The notes under the pieces: model-generated | Seen by the model: the letters and a program-made list of their open reading frames with translations, nothing else | What the model was told of the DNA's origin: nothing | Databases searched by the model: none | Part shown: positions 7,612 to 15,377 of the stretch, piece by piece | How the letters are laid out: every line of letters begins with the position of its first letter | Position numbering within the stretch: the first letter of the stretch is position 1 | DNA from: Clostridium sp. CAG:288 | Lineage (GTDB): Bacteria; Bacillota_I; Bacilli_A; RFN20; CAG-288 | Direction: 5' to 3' | Assembly: GCA_000437395.1 (NCBI GenBank) | Contig: FR898171.1 | Location: 1 to 17,815 of the forward strand | Length of the DNA stretch: 17,815 bases | Made by a program: the position numbers and the translations under genes

Positions 7612-8556
7612 ATGGAAGAAAAAACTTTTTCGAGAAGAGTTAAAGATGAATTAACGCTTCTAATAAACGATCAGAAAGCTTTAAGGCCACTATTATCTGG
7701 TGTGGTTAGAGTTTCAGGTGTCTTAATTTTAGGACATGAAAAAAAGTTAAAAGTGACAACTGAAATAAGCGAATTAGCTGATTTGATATTTAAAGCTTTT
7801 GAAACTGTTTATAAAGTTCACCCTTCATATCAGTATGGCAACAAAACACATTTTGATAAAGCTCCGACTTATAGCGTTGTCATACGTGAAAATGTCTTTG
7901 ATATTTTAAGAGATTTAGAATGTTTTGATGATTTAGTGAGAATGAAACCTAAAGAAATGATTAAATCATCAAATTTTAAATATTTTGTAACAGGTATATT
8001 TTTAGGTGCTGGTATGATATCAGATCCTCAAAAATCACAATATTATGTTGAGCTATCTTTTTCAGATGAAGAAGATGCTAAATCTGTTCTTCATAAATTG
8101 TTGACATTTAAAGGTGGAAAAAAGATGAGCTTTAAAATGACAACAAGAAGAGATAGATATATTCTTTATCTAAAAAAAGGTGAAGAGATATCAGTTTTCT
8201 TAGCATATATTGGTGCTACAAACATGATGATGGAGTTTGAAGATACAAGATTGACTAAAGATTTCTTTAATTCACAAAACAGATTAATCATCTGCGATGC
8301 AGCTAACTATAAAAAAGCTTTGAAAAACGGTGAATCTAACTTAGCAGATATAGATATTATTGAAAAGAGAGTAGGTTTATTTTCTTTCGATGATAAAAAT
8401 AAACTTGCAATTCAAGTTAGAAAAGATCATCCTGATGCAAGCTATAATGAAATATCTAAGATAATGACTGAAGAAGGTGGAATACCAATTACAAAAAGTG
8501 GTGTTGTCCACATATTTAAAAAATTACATGAATTTGCTGAAAAGTTAAGAAATTAG
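7612..8556 (+). CDS. whiA: WhiA, DNA-binding protein of the sporulation-regulator/cell-division family
   Basis: WhiA proteins combine a LAGLIDADG homing-endonuclease-like fold with a C-terminal helix-turn-helix. They regulate sporulation genes in actinobacteria and influence cell division and chromosome segregation in Firmicutes. The 314 residues are of normal length: an N-terminal WhiA domain to about residue 90, the LAGLIDADG-like helix FVTGIFLGAGMISDPQKS (125-142), and a C-terminal HTH in about the last 50 residues (DASYNEISKIM...TKSGVVHIFKKL). The start is 3 bp behind trxB. The usual upstream partners rapZ (yvcJ) and yvcK are absent, and no crh follows. The last 12 bases, including the TAG stop, overlap the 3' end of convergent clpP, and the stem of a terminator is formed by the ends of both genes. 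Confidence 0.96.
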   Translation: MEEKTFSRRVKDELTLLINDQKALRPLLSGVVRVSGVLILGHEKKLKVTTEISELADLIFKAFETVYKVHPSYQYGNKTHFDKAPTYSVVIRENVFDILRDLECFDDLVRMKPKEMIKSSNFKYFVTGIFLGAGMISDPQKSQYYVELSFSDEEDAKSVLHKLLTFKGGKKMSFKMTTRRDRYILYLKKGEEISVFLAYIGATNMMMEFEDTRLTKDFFNSQNRLIICDAANYKKALKNGESNLADIDIIEKRVGLFSFDDKNKLAIQVRKDHPDASYNEISKIMTEEGGIPITKSGVVHIFKKLHEFAEKLRN

Positions 8557-8570
8557 CTTTTCAGTTTTTA
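8537..8570 (+). terminator. Intrinsic terminator of the uvrA-whiA operon, embedded in the whiA/clpP overlap
   Basis: CTGAAAAG (8537-8544) and CTTTTCAG (8557-8564) form a perfect 8-bp stem followed by TTTTTATTTT. The 12-base loop, TTAAGAAATTAG, is exactly the overlap of the two genes: TTA is the clpP stop on the other strand and TAG is the whiA stop. Read on the minus strand, no T-tract follows the stem, so it should stop only whiA-side transcription. Confidence 0.75.
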
Positions 8571-9138
8571 TTTTAAAATCAATAAGTCCATATTCAATAG
8601 CTTCATCTGCAGTTAAAAAGTTATCTCTATCAGTGTCTTTCTCTATTTCTTCTAAACTTTTATTAGTATTTGAAGCTAAAATACTATTTAATTTATTTTT
8701 AAGACTAATAAATCTTTTTGTCATTATTTCAAGGTCGCTTACTTGTCCTTGAGTTTGACCGATAGGTTGGTGAATCATTATTTCGGCATTTGGATAGGCA
8801 TATCTATAGCCCTTGTCACCTGAAGATAATAAGAAGGCCGCCATTGAAGCACATAGTCCTAAACCTATAGTTTTTATTGGAGCTTCGATAGCTTTCATTA
8901 CGTCGTATATAGCCATACCTGCAGTTACACTTCCGCCAGGTGAATCAATATATATGCTAATAGGTAATTCTTGATCTTTAGCATTTAAGAATATTAACTC
9001 TGAACAAACAATTTCAGAAAGTGTATCATCTATCTCTCCTGTTAACATAATAATTCTTTCTTTTAACAATAAAGAATATAGATCATAGGAACTATTTCCA
9101 TCATAGCTTTTTACATTGACAGCTGGTATATATCTCAT
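8545..9138 (-). CDS. clpP: ATP-dependent Clp protease proteolytic subunit
   Basis: This serine peptidase forms a tetradecameric barrel that degrades proteins fed in by Clp ATPases. The 197 residues match the family. The catalytic triad is Ser98 (LCASMAAFLLSSG), His123 (AEIMIHQP) and Asp172 (DRDNFLTADEAIEYGLID). The glycine-rich DSPGGSVTAGMAIYDVM segment at 65-81 is intact. Near-standard features such as the LLKERIIMLTGEI start (24-36) support the N-terminus. On the minus strand GGTGAGG (9146-9152 on the plus strand) precedes the ATG by 7 bp. It is the only minus-strand gene in the window and converges on whiA with a 12-bp overlap. Neither a CtsR heptad repeat nor a CIRCE element was seen upstream, although both commonly control clpP in Firmicutes. 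The residue before the catalytic Ala-Ser is Cys96, where Ala or Met is more usual; this is unlikely to matter. Confidence 0.96.
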   Translation of the reverse strand: MRYIPAVNVKSYDGNSSYDLYSLLLKERIIMLTGEIDDTLSEIVCSELIFLNAKDQELPISIYIDSPGGSVTAGMAIYDVMKAIEAPIKTIGLGLCASMAAFLLSSGDKGYRYAYPNAEIMIHQPIGQTQGQVSDLEIMTKRFISLKNKLNSILASNTNKSLEEIEKDTDRDNFLTADEAIEYGLIDFKIKTEKLIS

Positions 9139-9211
9139 TTGGTAACCTCACCATATTAGTTTATGTTAAATATTCATTTCATATACAAAAATATACTTTT
9201 AATATAAACGC

Positions 9212-9240
9212 ATTATAAAATAGCTATAAAAAAATAAAGT
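9212..9240 (-). promoter_or_regulatory. Possible clpP promoter
   Basis: On the minus strand a perfect TATAAT (9212-9217) lies about 75 bp before the clpP start. The -35 region at normal spacing (ACTTTA or CACTTT) is poor, so only the -10 is convincing. Confidence 0.35.
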
Positions 9241-9277
9241 GAGCATGAAATGAGCGAGTTTAATCAAAATTGTGTAA

Positions 9278-9291
9278 TGATAACGCTTTCA
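9278..9291 (+). promoter_or_regulatory. Catabolite-responsive element (cre) for CcpA, upstream of pgk
   Basis: TGATAACGCTTTCA, read on the minus strand as TGAAAGCGTTATCA, fits the cre consensus TGWAANCGNTNWCA at every defined position. Its centre is about 55 bp before the predicted pgk transcription start, upstream of the -35. CcpA sites at such positions, as at ackA in B. subtilis, activate transcription. It lies roughly 140 bp from the clpP start. hprK in the same window supplies the kinase that makes the CcpA corepressor HPr(Ser-P). Confidence 0.65.
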
Positions 9292-9304
9292 TTTATAGTA
9301 TAGT

Positions 9305-9333
9305 TTGGCTTTATGCTTTATTCATATTATAAT
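9305..9333 (+). promoter_or_regulatory. Predicted promoter of pgk-tpiA
   Basis: TTGGCT (9305-9310), a 17-bp spacer and a perfect TATAAT (9328-9333) give a start near 9340 and a leader of about 30 bases with AAGGAG (9356-9361) before the pgk ATG. Confidence 0.65.
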
Positions 9334-9370
9334 ATACGTGCAAATATGTGTTAATAAGGAGAAATTCAAT

Positions 9371-10591
9371 ATGAAAAAACACGTCAAAGACTTAGAAGTT
9401 GCCGGAAAGAAAGTTCTTGTCCGTTGTGACTTTAACGTTCCACTCAAAGAAGGAACAATTAGAGATGATAATAGAATCGTTGCAGCTCTTCCAACAATCA
9501 AAGAATTAATTGGTAAGGGTGCAAGAGTTATTCTTATGAGTCACTTAGGTAAAGTTGACCATAAGTTACCAGCTGAAGATCTTGCTAAAGCAAAAGCAAA
9601 GAACAACCTTGCTCCAGTTGCTGTAAGACTTGGTGAATTACTTGGTATGCCAGTTGCTTTCTGCCCAGTTACAAGAGGCGAAGAATTAAAGAATGCTGTT
9701 GCTGCATTAAAAAATGGCGAAGTATTACTCGTTCAAAATACACGTTACGAAAAAGGCGAAACAAAGAACGATCCAGAACTTTCAAAGGAATGGGCTTCTT
9801 TATGTGATGCCTATGTTATGGATGCATTTGGTTCAGCTCACCGTGCACACTGCTCAACAGTTGGTGTCCCAGAAATTTTAAATGCTGAAGGCAAAGAAAC
9901 CGCTATTGGTTACTTAGTCGAAAAAGAAGTTAACTCTCTTGGCAGAGTAGTTGATTGTCCAGAAGAAGCACGTCCATATGTCGCTATCTTAGGTGGCTTG
10001 AAAGTTTCTGATAAAATCAAGGTTATCGAAAGCTTACTTAAGAAGTGCGATAAGATTATTATTGGCGGAGCTATGGCTTGCACATTCAATAAAGCTTTAG
10101 GCCACACAACAGGAACATCTCCAGTTGAACTTGATCAACTTGATTTTGCAAAACGTTGCTACGAAGAAGCAAATGGTAAGATTGTATTACCAGTCGATGT
10201 CGTCGTCGCTAACGATTTTGATAACCCAACATCAATCGTTACACTTGATAGCGTCGATATTCCAGAAGGATATATGAGCATGGATATTGGCCCAAAGACA
10301 AGAGAACTCTTTGCTAATGAAATTTCTAAAGCTAAGACAATCTTCTGGAATGGCCCAGCTGGCGTCTTTGAAAAAGATGAATTCCAAGCAGGTACAATTG
10401 CTATTTGTAAGGCATGTGCAGACAACGCCGCTGCTTTCTCAGTTATCGGTGGTGGTGACTCAGCTGCAGCTTGTAAACAATTCGGTTATAAAGATAAATT
10501 CTCACACGTTTCAACAGGTGGCGGTGCTTCCCTTGAAATGATTGAAAACGATGGACATCTTCCAGGCATTGATGTCATCCAGGATAAGTAA
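9371..10591 (+). CDS. pgk: Phosphoglycerate kinase
   Basis: This cytoplasmic glycolytic enzyme transfers phosphate from 1,3-bisphosphoglycerate to ADP. The product is 406 residues, slightly longer than the usual ~395. Landmarks are VLVRCDFNVPLKEG with Asp20-Asn22 at the substrate site, DDNRIVAALPTI, MSHLGK, VQNTRYEKGE, AFGSAHRAHCST, the ADP-binding IFWNGPAGVFE, and the C-terminal VIGGGDSAAA and STGGGASLEMI. I chose the ATG at 9371 because AAGGAG ends 9 bp before it and the product then begins in the normal way (MKKHVKDLEVAGKKVLVRCDF); an extension to 9305 would run through the promoter. The gene shows fewer A/T-ending codons than its neighbours, as expected for high expression. tpiA starts 5 bp after its stop. 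gapA, the common partner upstream, is not here. Confidence 0.98.
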   Translation: MKKHVKDLEVAGKKVLVRCDFNVPLKEGTIRDDNRIVAALPTIKELIGKGARVILMSHLGKVDHKLPAEDLAKAKAKNNLAPVAVRLGELLGMPVAFCPVTRGEELKNAVAALKNGEVLLVQNTRYEKGETKNDPELSKEWASLCDAYVMDAFGSAHRAHCSTVGVPEILNAEGKETAIGYLVEKEVNSLGRVVDCPEEARPYVAILGGLKVSDKIKVIESLLKKCDKIIIGGAMACTFNKALGHTTGTSPVELDQLDFAKRCYEEANGKIVLPVDVVVANDFDNPTSIVTLDSVDIPEGYMSMDIGPKTRELFANEISKAKTIFWNGPAGVFEKDEFQAGTIAICKACADNAAAFSVIGGGDSAAACKQFGYKDKFSHVSTGGGASLEMIENDGHLPGIDVIQDK

Positions 10592-10596
10592 ACACA

Positions 10597-11352
10597 ATGG
10601 CAAGAAGAAAGTTGTTATTAGGCAACTGGAAAATGAATCATACCATTGCTGAAAGCAAAGAATTTTGCTCTCATTCAGCTGATATGATTAAGCTAGCTGC
10701 TGAAAAAGGAATTGATATTGGTGTTGCACCAAGCTATCTTTCATTACAAACTGTAAAAGAAAATGCTGGCAATATGATCGTTGCCGCTCAAGATTGCCAC
10801 TTTGCTGACCATGGAGCATATACAGGATTTGTTTCAATTCCAATGATAAAAGAACTTGGAATTGATTGGTGCTTAGTTGGCCACTCTGAAAGAAGATTAT
10901 ATGCTGCTGAAACATCATTAACATGCAATAGAAAAATCAAAGCTCTTATTGAAAATAAGATGACAGTTGTCTATTGTGTTGGTGAATCATTAGCTGATTT
11001 TGAAAGTGGAAGAACAAAGTCAATTGTAAAAGAACAATTATTGATTGGCTTAATGGATATAGCTAAAGAAGATACAGACAAAATTGTCGTTGCTTATGAA
11101 CCAGTTTGGTCAATCGGCACAGGCAAGAACGCTTCTGTAGAAATTGCTGAAGATATCTGTGGATATATTCGTAAGCTCTTAGCTGATATGTTTGGTCAAG
11201 AAAAGGCTGATACAATTCGTGTTCTTTATGGTGGCTCAGTCAAACCAGTCAACGTCAATGAATATATGAAAGCTCCAGATATTGATGGTGCTTTAGTTGG
11301 CGGAGCAAGTTTGGCACCAGATTCATTTGCTGAACTCATCAAAAATATTTAA
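10597..11352 (+). CDS. tpiA: Triosephosphate isomerase
   Basis: This TIM-barrel enzyme interconverts dihydroxyacetone phosphate and glyceraldehyde 3-phosphate. The 251 residues are of family length. Active-site residues are in place: Asn10 and Lys12 in GNWKMN, electrophile His96 in VGHSERR, and base Glu168 in AYEPVWSIGTG. The flexible loop 6 follows Glu168, and the phosphate-binding YGGSVKP and GALVGGASL close the barrel. The ATG is 5 bp behind the pgk stop and has only a weak AGGA 12 bp upstream, so translation probably depends on ribosomes finishing pgk. A strong terminator follows, making pgk-tpiA a two-gene unit, whereas many Firmicutes carry gapA-pgk-tpiA-pgm-eno together. Confidence 0.98.
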   Translation: MARRKLLLGNWKMNHTIAESKEFCSHSADMIKLAAEKGIDIGVAPSYLSLQTVKENAGNMIVAAQDCHFADHGAYTGFVSIPMIKELGIDWCLVGHSERRLYAAETSLTCNRKIKALIENKMTVVYCVGESLADFESGRTKSIVKEQLLIGLMDIAKEDTDKIVVAYEPVWSIGTGKNASVEIAEDICGYIRKLLADMFGQEKADTIRVLYGGSVKPVNVNEYMKAPDIDGALVGGASLAPDSFAELIKNI

Positions 11353-11367
11353 TAACAAAATCAAAAT

Positions 11368-11400
11368 AAGGCATGATAGTATATGTATCGTGCCTTTTGT
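11368..11400 (+). terminator. Intrinsic terminator after tpiA
   Basis: AAGGCATGATA pairs with TATCGTGCCTT over 11 bp (one G-U) around a short loop, followed by a TT-rich tail. Confidence 0.85.
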
Positions 11401-11444
11401 TTTACATTTAGCAAAAAATGTAAAGTGATTAATTAATAGTTTTA

Positions 11445-11473
11445 TTGACATTATTTAAACTTTACTTTATAAA
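11445..11473 (+). promoter_or_regulatory. Promoter of the Bax inhibitor-1 family gene
   Basis: A perfect TTGACA (11445-11450), 17-bp spacer and TATAAA (11468-11473) make this the best consensus promoter in the window. The predicted start near 11480 leaves almost no leader before AAAGGAGG (11485-11492). Confidence 0.75.
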
Positions 11474-11501
11474 CATATATATAAAAGGAGGTTATATATT
11501 T

Positions 11502-12206
11502 ATGGAAATTTATAACACATCATCTAGTCAGTACGAAAATGAAAATTCAAAAACGTTCTCGATGATTAAAATATATGCTTTTATGGCATTAGCTTTATTA
11601 ATCACAGGACTTGTAGGATATGGCTTGCCTTATTTGCTTGTTGCTACAGGAGCAGAAGCTGCTTATCTTCCTATCATGATTGTATCTGCAATTGTCATGA
11701 TACCAATGATGATAGTAATACAATTAAAAGCGTTTAAGAAAACATCAAAAGCTGTACCTATTTGCTTCTTTGTTTATTCAGTAGCTATGGGTTGCTTATT
11801 ATCATCAATATTAATGGTCTTTGATTTAACTCTCGTCGCAATTGCATTTATTATTTCTGCTGGTACATTTGGAGTTATGGCTTTGTTTGGAGCAATAACA
11901 AAGAATAGTTTAAATGGTTTACTCCCAATTGTATTTACAGCAGTAATCGGTGCTTCAATTATATCTTTAGTTAACTTATTAATTGGTTCTGAAGCTATTT
12001 ATTGGATTGCTGAGTTTGTCATGTTTGGCGCTATGTTGTTAATCACTGCAATCGATATGAATAACATCAAGAAGATAGCAATGACAACAGAAGGATCAAG
12101 CACAAATGTTGCATTGTTCTGTGCATTTAATCTTTATGTAGACTTTATCTACATCTTCATAAGAGTCCTCTATTATGTTGCACTCTTTACTTCAAACAGA
12201 AAATAA
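11502..12206 (+). CDS. Bax inhibitor-1 / YccA family membrane protein
   Basis: This 234-aa polytopic membrane protein has about seven hydrophobic helices beginning near residue 25 after a polar Ser/Asn-rich N-terminus. The C-terminal part is diagnostic of the Bax inhibitor-1 (UPF0005/TMBIM) family: a penultimate helix leading into AIDMNNIKKIA, then ALFCAFNLYVDFIYIFIRVLYY, with conserved Asp residues that in the B. subtilis homologue YetJ form a pH-sensing pair for calcium leak. Whether this protein conducts calcium is inference; in E. coli YccA instead modulates FtsH. The ATG at 11502 follows AAAGGAGG by about 9 bp; an upstream in-frame start at 11445 would overlap the -35 box. It stands alone between its own promoter and terminator, suggesting independent, fairly strong expression. 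Confidence 0.88.
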   Translation: MEIYNTSSSQYENENSKTFSMIKIYAFMALALLITGLVGYGLPYLLVATGAEAAYLPIMIVSAIVMIPMMIVIQLKAFKKTSKAVPICFFVYSVAMGCLLSSILMVFDLTLVAIAFIISAGTFGVMALFGAITKNSLNGLLPIVFTAVIGASIISLVNLLIGSEAIYWIAEFVMFGAMLLITAIDMNNIKKIAMTTEGSSTNVALFCAFNLYVDFIYIFIRVLYYVALFTSNRK

Positions 12207-12211
12207 GAAAT

Positions 12212-12236
12212 AAAAGCACCGCAAAGGTGCTTTTTA
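12212..12236 (+). terminator. Intrinsic terminator after the Bax inhibitor-1 family gene
   Basis: AAAAGCACC and GGTGCTTTT form a stem around GCAAA, with the T-run continuing to 12235. The A-tract on the left arm could allow it to work on both strands. Confidence 0.85.
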
Positions 12237-12255
12237 TGTATAATATAAAGGTATA

Positions 12256-12261
12256 TATAAT
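12256..12261 (+). promoter_or_regulatory. Possible -10 element for the 321-aa protein gene
   Basis: TATAAT occurs about 33 bp before the Shine-Dalgarno, but the -35 at 17-bp spacing (TTTATG) is poor, and a second TATAAT at 12239-12244 is equally possible in this AT-rich stretch. Confidence 0.3.
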
Positions 12262-12308
12262 ATAAAATGTTCTTTATTAATTAATAATATATAAAAGGAG
12301 ATGATTTT

Positions 12309-13274
12309 ATGGCAATTTCTATGGATGAATATACAAAGTTCTTTATGAATGAAAATCAAATAGGTACTAGAGAACTTATGACTTTACAAAGCGATAAATT
12401 GACTACGGATTTATTTAATATGTTTCAAAAGCAAAAATTTGATAAGACAATTGAATTATATTATGCAAACGAGGAACACTATTTAAGAAACTGTCCACAT
12501 CTAGCTGTTCTTGTTTATTTTACAGCTATGGCTCAAGTAGGAAAAACATATGAATCCTTTAGTAATATAAGAAGAATAAAATCACTTCCATATTTACCAG
12601 CAAATATGTTTGCTACAGTAGATAAATATTTAGAAATAGCTGATGGAAGCGTAATTCCACCAGATAAAGATCAATTTGAACCAGAAACCTTGCTTGAAAA
12701 AATTAAAAAAGATTATAACCAAATAATGCCATGCCTTATATTTGTCCAGGCTGCTATAAAGAATGGTGCAGATGTTAACTCATATAACAATATATTTAGA
12801 TTTGTTTTATCTGAACCACAAATGCCTGCAAACTACAAATATCAAACACTAGAGTTTATGAATGAATTAAATTCAAAGACAACAATATATGGCGACTTTG
12901 AGCTTGCTTATAGAGATGAACCTGTTCGAACAATAACTATTGACGATGATGTTATTGCTAAATATGATCCTTTAATAATTGCTTTTGATACTTTTGTCTC
13001 TAAAATAGAAGATTTGAAAGATATAGTAAAAAGCTCAATGATGAATTTTTTAACTGTCTACCATTATTTGAATTATGGAAAAGCTTTCCCATTTAGAAGC
13101 TCAGAGCAAATGGAAATATTTATATTTTATGCTTTGAGTCAAATATCTAAATCGTTAGGAATTGATACAACTAATTTGCACACAGAGTTGATACCTGGAT
13201 TTAATACAGCTTATGATATTCAAAAAGAGGTTGATAAATTCTTGTATTATATTTCTACAGATCGCATATATTAA
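12309..13274 (+). CDS. Hypothetical protein, predicted alpha-helical
   Basis: This is a 321-aa cytoplasmic protein that I do not recognise. It has no signal peptide, no membrane helix, and no obvious nucleotide-binding or catalytic motif. The sequence looks mostly helical. Residues ~28-105 (LTTDLFNMFQKQKFDKTIELYYANEEHYLRN, then AVLVYFTAMAQVGKTYESFSNI) resemble tandem helical hairpins of the TPR/solenoid kind. Residues ~125-185 form another helical block. A short central stretch (YGDFELAYRDEPVRTITIDDD) looks beta-like or linker-like. The C-terminal third has YHYLNYGKAFPFRSSEQMEIFIFYALSQISKSLG. AAAGGAGATGAT just before the ATG is a strong ribosome site. The gene is monocistronic, ends in TAA, has its own terminator, and sits directly upstream of the rRNA operon. 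Its clean start, length and codon use, which match the housekeeping genes, support a real gene rather than a chance frame. Confidence 0.85.
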   Translation: MAISMDEYTKFFMNENQIGTRELMTLQSDKLTTDLFNMFQKQKFDKTIELYYANEEHYLRNCPHLAVLVYFTAMAQVGKTYESFSNIRRIKSLPYLPANMFATVDKYLEIADGSVIPPDKDQFEPETLLEKIKKDYNQIMPCLIFVQAAIKNGADVNSYNNIFRFVLSEPQMPANYKYQTLEFMNELNSKTTIYGDFELAYRDEPVRTITIDDDVIAKYDPLIIAFDTFVSKIEDLKDIVKSSMMNFLTVYHYLNYGKAFPFRSSEQMEIFIFYALSQISKSLGIDTTNLHTELIPGFNTAYDIQKEVDKFLYYISTDRIY

Positions 13275-13278
13275 TGAT

Positions 13279-13307
13279 AAGTGCTCTATAATATAGGGCA
13301 CTTTTCT
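13279..13307 (+). terminator. Intrinsic terminator after the 321-aa protein gene
   Basis: AAGTGCTCTATA pairs with TATAGGGCACTT (one G-U; the innermost pairs must open to form the loop), followed by TTTTCTTT. It insulates the rRNA promoter. Confidence 0.8.
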
Positions 13308-13408
13308 TTATAAAAATCTTTACAATTTGTATTATTTTTTGCAAAAAATAAAAGTTATACAAAAAATAACATTTTTTGAAAAAAATTAACAAAAATGTGC
13401 GAAAGTTC

Positions 13409-13437
13409 TTGCATATTATTGCTCGTAGTGGTTTAAT
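13409..13437 (+). promoter_or_regulatory. Predicted rRNA operon promoter
   Basis: TTGCAT (13409-13414), a 17-bp spacer and TTTAAT (13432-13437), preceded by an extended -10 TG at 13429-13430, make the best pair. An A/T-tract region at 13350-13398 upstream would serve as an UP element. The 10-mer ATATAAACGC (13438-13447) overlaps the start region and offers an alternative -10, TATAAA at 13439. Only one promoter is evident, while many Firmicute rRNA operons have two. Confidence 0.5.
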
Positions 13438-13538
13438 ATATAAACGCACTGATGAAGTGCAAAAAAATACAATTCAAAAATTGATAAAATTAACTTGAAT
13501 TGTAAAGATGTCAGCACCTCTAAGAGATGCGAAGACGT

Positions 13539-13553
13539 GATCTTTGAAAACCG
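13539..13553 (+). promoter_or_regulatory. boxA antitermination element in the rRNA leader
   Basis: GATCTTTGAAAACCG matches the Firmicute rRNA boxA form (TCTTTGAAAAC), where Nus factors assemble for antitermination. The same 13 bases recur in the 16S-23S spacer. Confidence 0.65.
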
Positions 13554-13572
13554 AGTAGTTTAATACCATTTA
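13547..13572 (+). repeat. 16S processing stem, left arm (outer)
   Basis: AAAACCGAGTAGTTT (13547-13561) is perfectly complementary to 15231-15245, and ACCATTTA (13565-13572) to 15223-15230, leaving a 3-base bulge. An inner arm, GACCAAGATTGA (13631-13642), pairs with 15208-15219 with one G-U. Long stems of this sort that bracket 16S are RNase III substrates. Confidence 0.8.
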
Positions 13573-13643
13573 AACACACATAAACCAGTCAAAGTCTTAT
13601 AAGACGAAAACTGATAGTCAGAATAATTTTGACCAAGATTGAA

Positions 13644-15178
<1,535 letters not shown>

Positions 15179-15222
15179 TGGAGAAAGAAAAAACAGTATG
15201 TAATAATTCAATTTTGGTCATA

Positions 15223-15245
15223 TAAATGGTAAACTACTCGGTTTT
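15223..15245 (+). repeat. 16S processing stem, right arm (outer)
   Basis: TAAATGGT (15223-15230) and AAACTACTCGGTTTT (15231-15245) are complementary to the leader arms at 13565-13572 and 13547-13561. The inner arm TCAATTTTGGTC at 15208-15219 pairs with 13631-13642. Confidence 0.8.
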
Positions 15246-15268
15246 GAGAGATCAGGTCTCTTAAAAGA

Positions 15269-15284
15269 GTTCTTTGAAAACCGG
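15269..15284 (+). promoter_or_regulatory. boxA antitermination element in the 16S-23S spacer
   Basis: GTTCTTTGAAAACCGG shares the 13-base core TCTTTGAAAACCG with the leader boxA. A second boxA before 23S is the usual arrangement for keeping polymerase antiterminated. Confidence 0.65.
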
Positions 15285-15377
15285 ATATCTACAGTTCTTT
15301 CTAGAAAGTCGTTAGATTCAACCGAATATAACGATGTTAATAGCCAGACAATTTAATAACATGAAATTATCGAGTGA

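Larger units (their letters stand above)
13446..13643 (+). other. rRNA leader (transcribed spacer before 16S)
   Basis: No gene is present. It contains a small hairpin GCACT-gatga-AGTGC (13446-13460), a 9-bp inverted repeat ACAATTCAA/TTGAATTGT (13469-13477 and 13495-13503), a further imperfect stem near 13511-13536, boxA, the left arms of the 16S processing stem, and the palindrome GTCTTATAAGAC (13594-13605). Confidence 0.7.
15179..15377 (+). other. 16S-23S internal transcribed spacer, without tRNA genes
   Basis: About 200 bases with no tRNA-like cloverleaf and no TTC/CCA ends. It holds the right arms of the 16S processing stem (15208-15245), a small hairpin AGAGA-tcagg-TCTCT (15247-15261), the second boxA, and the 12-base palindrome CTTTCTAGAAAG (15297-15308). 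The remaining bases up to 15377 probably form the left side of the 23S processing stem, whose partner lies beyond the window. Confidence 0.8.

Noticed and set aside
9139..9277. CtsR or CIRCE control of clpP
   Set aside because: No GGTCAAA-type heptad repeat and no TTAGCACTC/GAGTGCTAA pair was found in the upstream region.
9305..9370. N-terminal extension of Pgk by 22 residues
   Set aside because: It would run through the promoter and has no homology to Pgk; the ATG at 9371 has AAGGAG upstream and a normal Pgk N-terminus.
13446..13468. Hairpin GCACT-gatga-AGTGC as a terminator or attenuator
   Set aside because: The stem is only 5 bp and is followed by A-rich, not T-rich, sequence on the transcribed strand; it is more likely a leader structure.
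15179..15377. tRNA-Ile or tRNA-Ala in the 16S-23S spacer
   Set aside because: No cloverleaf or T-loop TTC motif with matching acceptor arms; the spacer is filled by processing stems and boxA.
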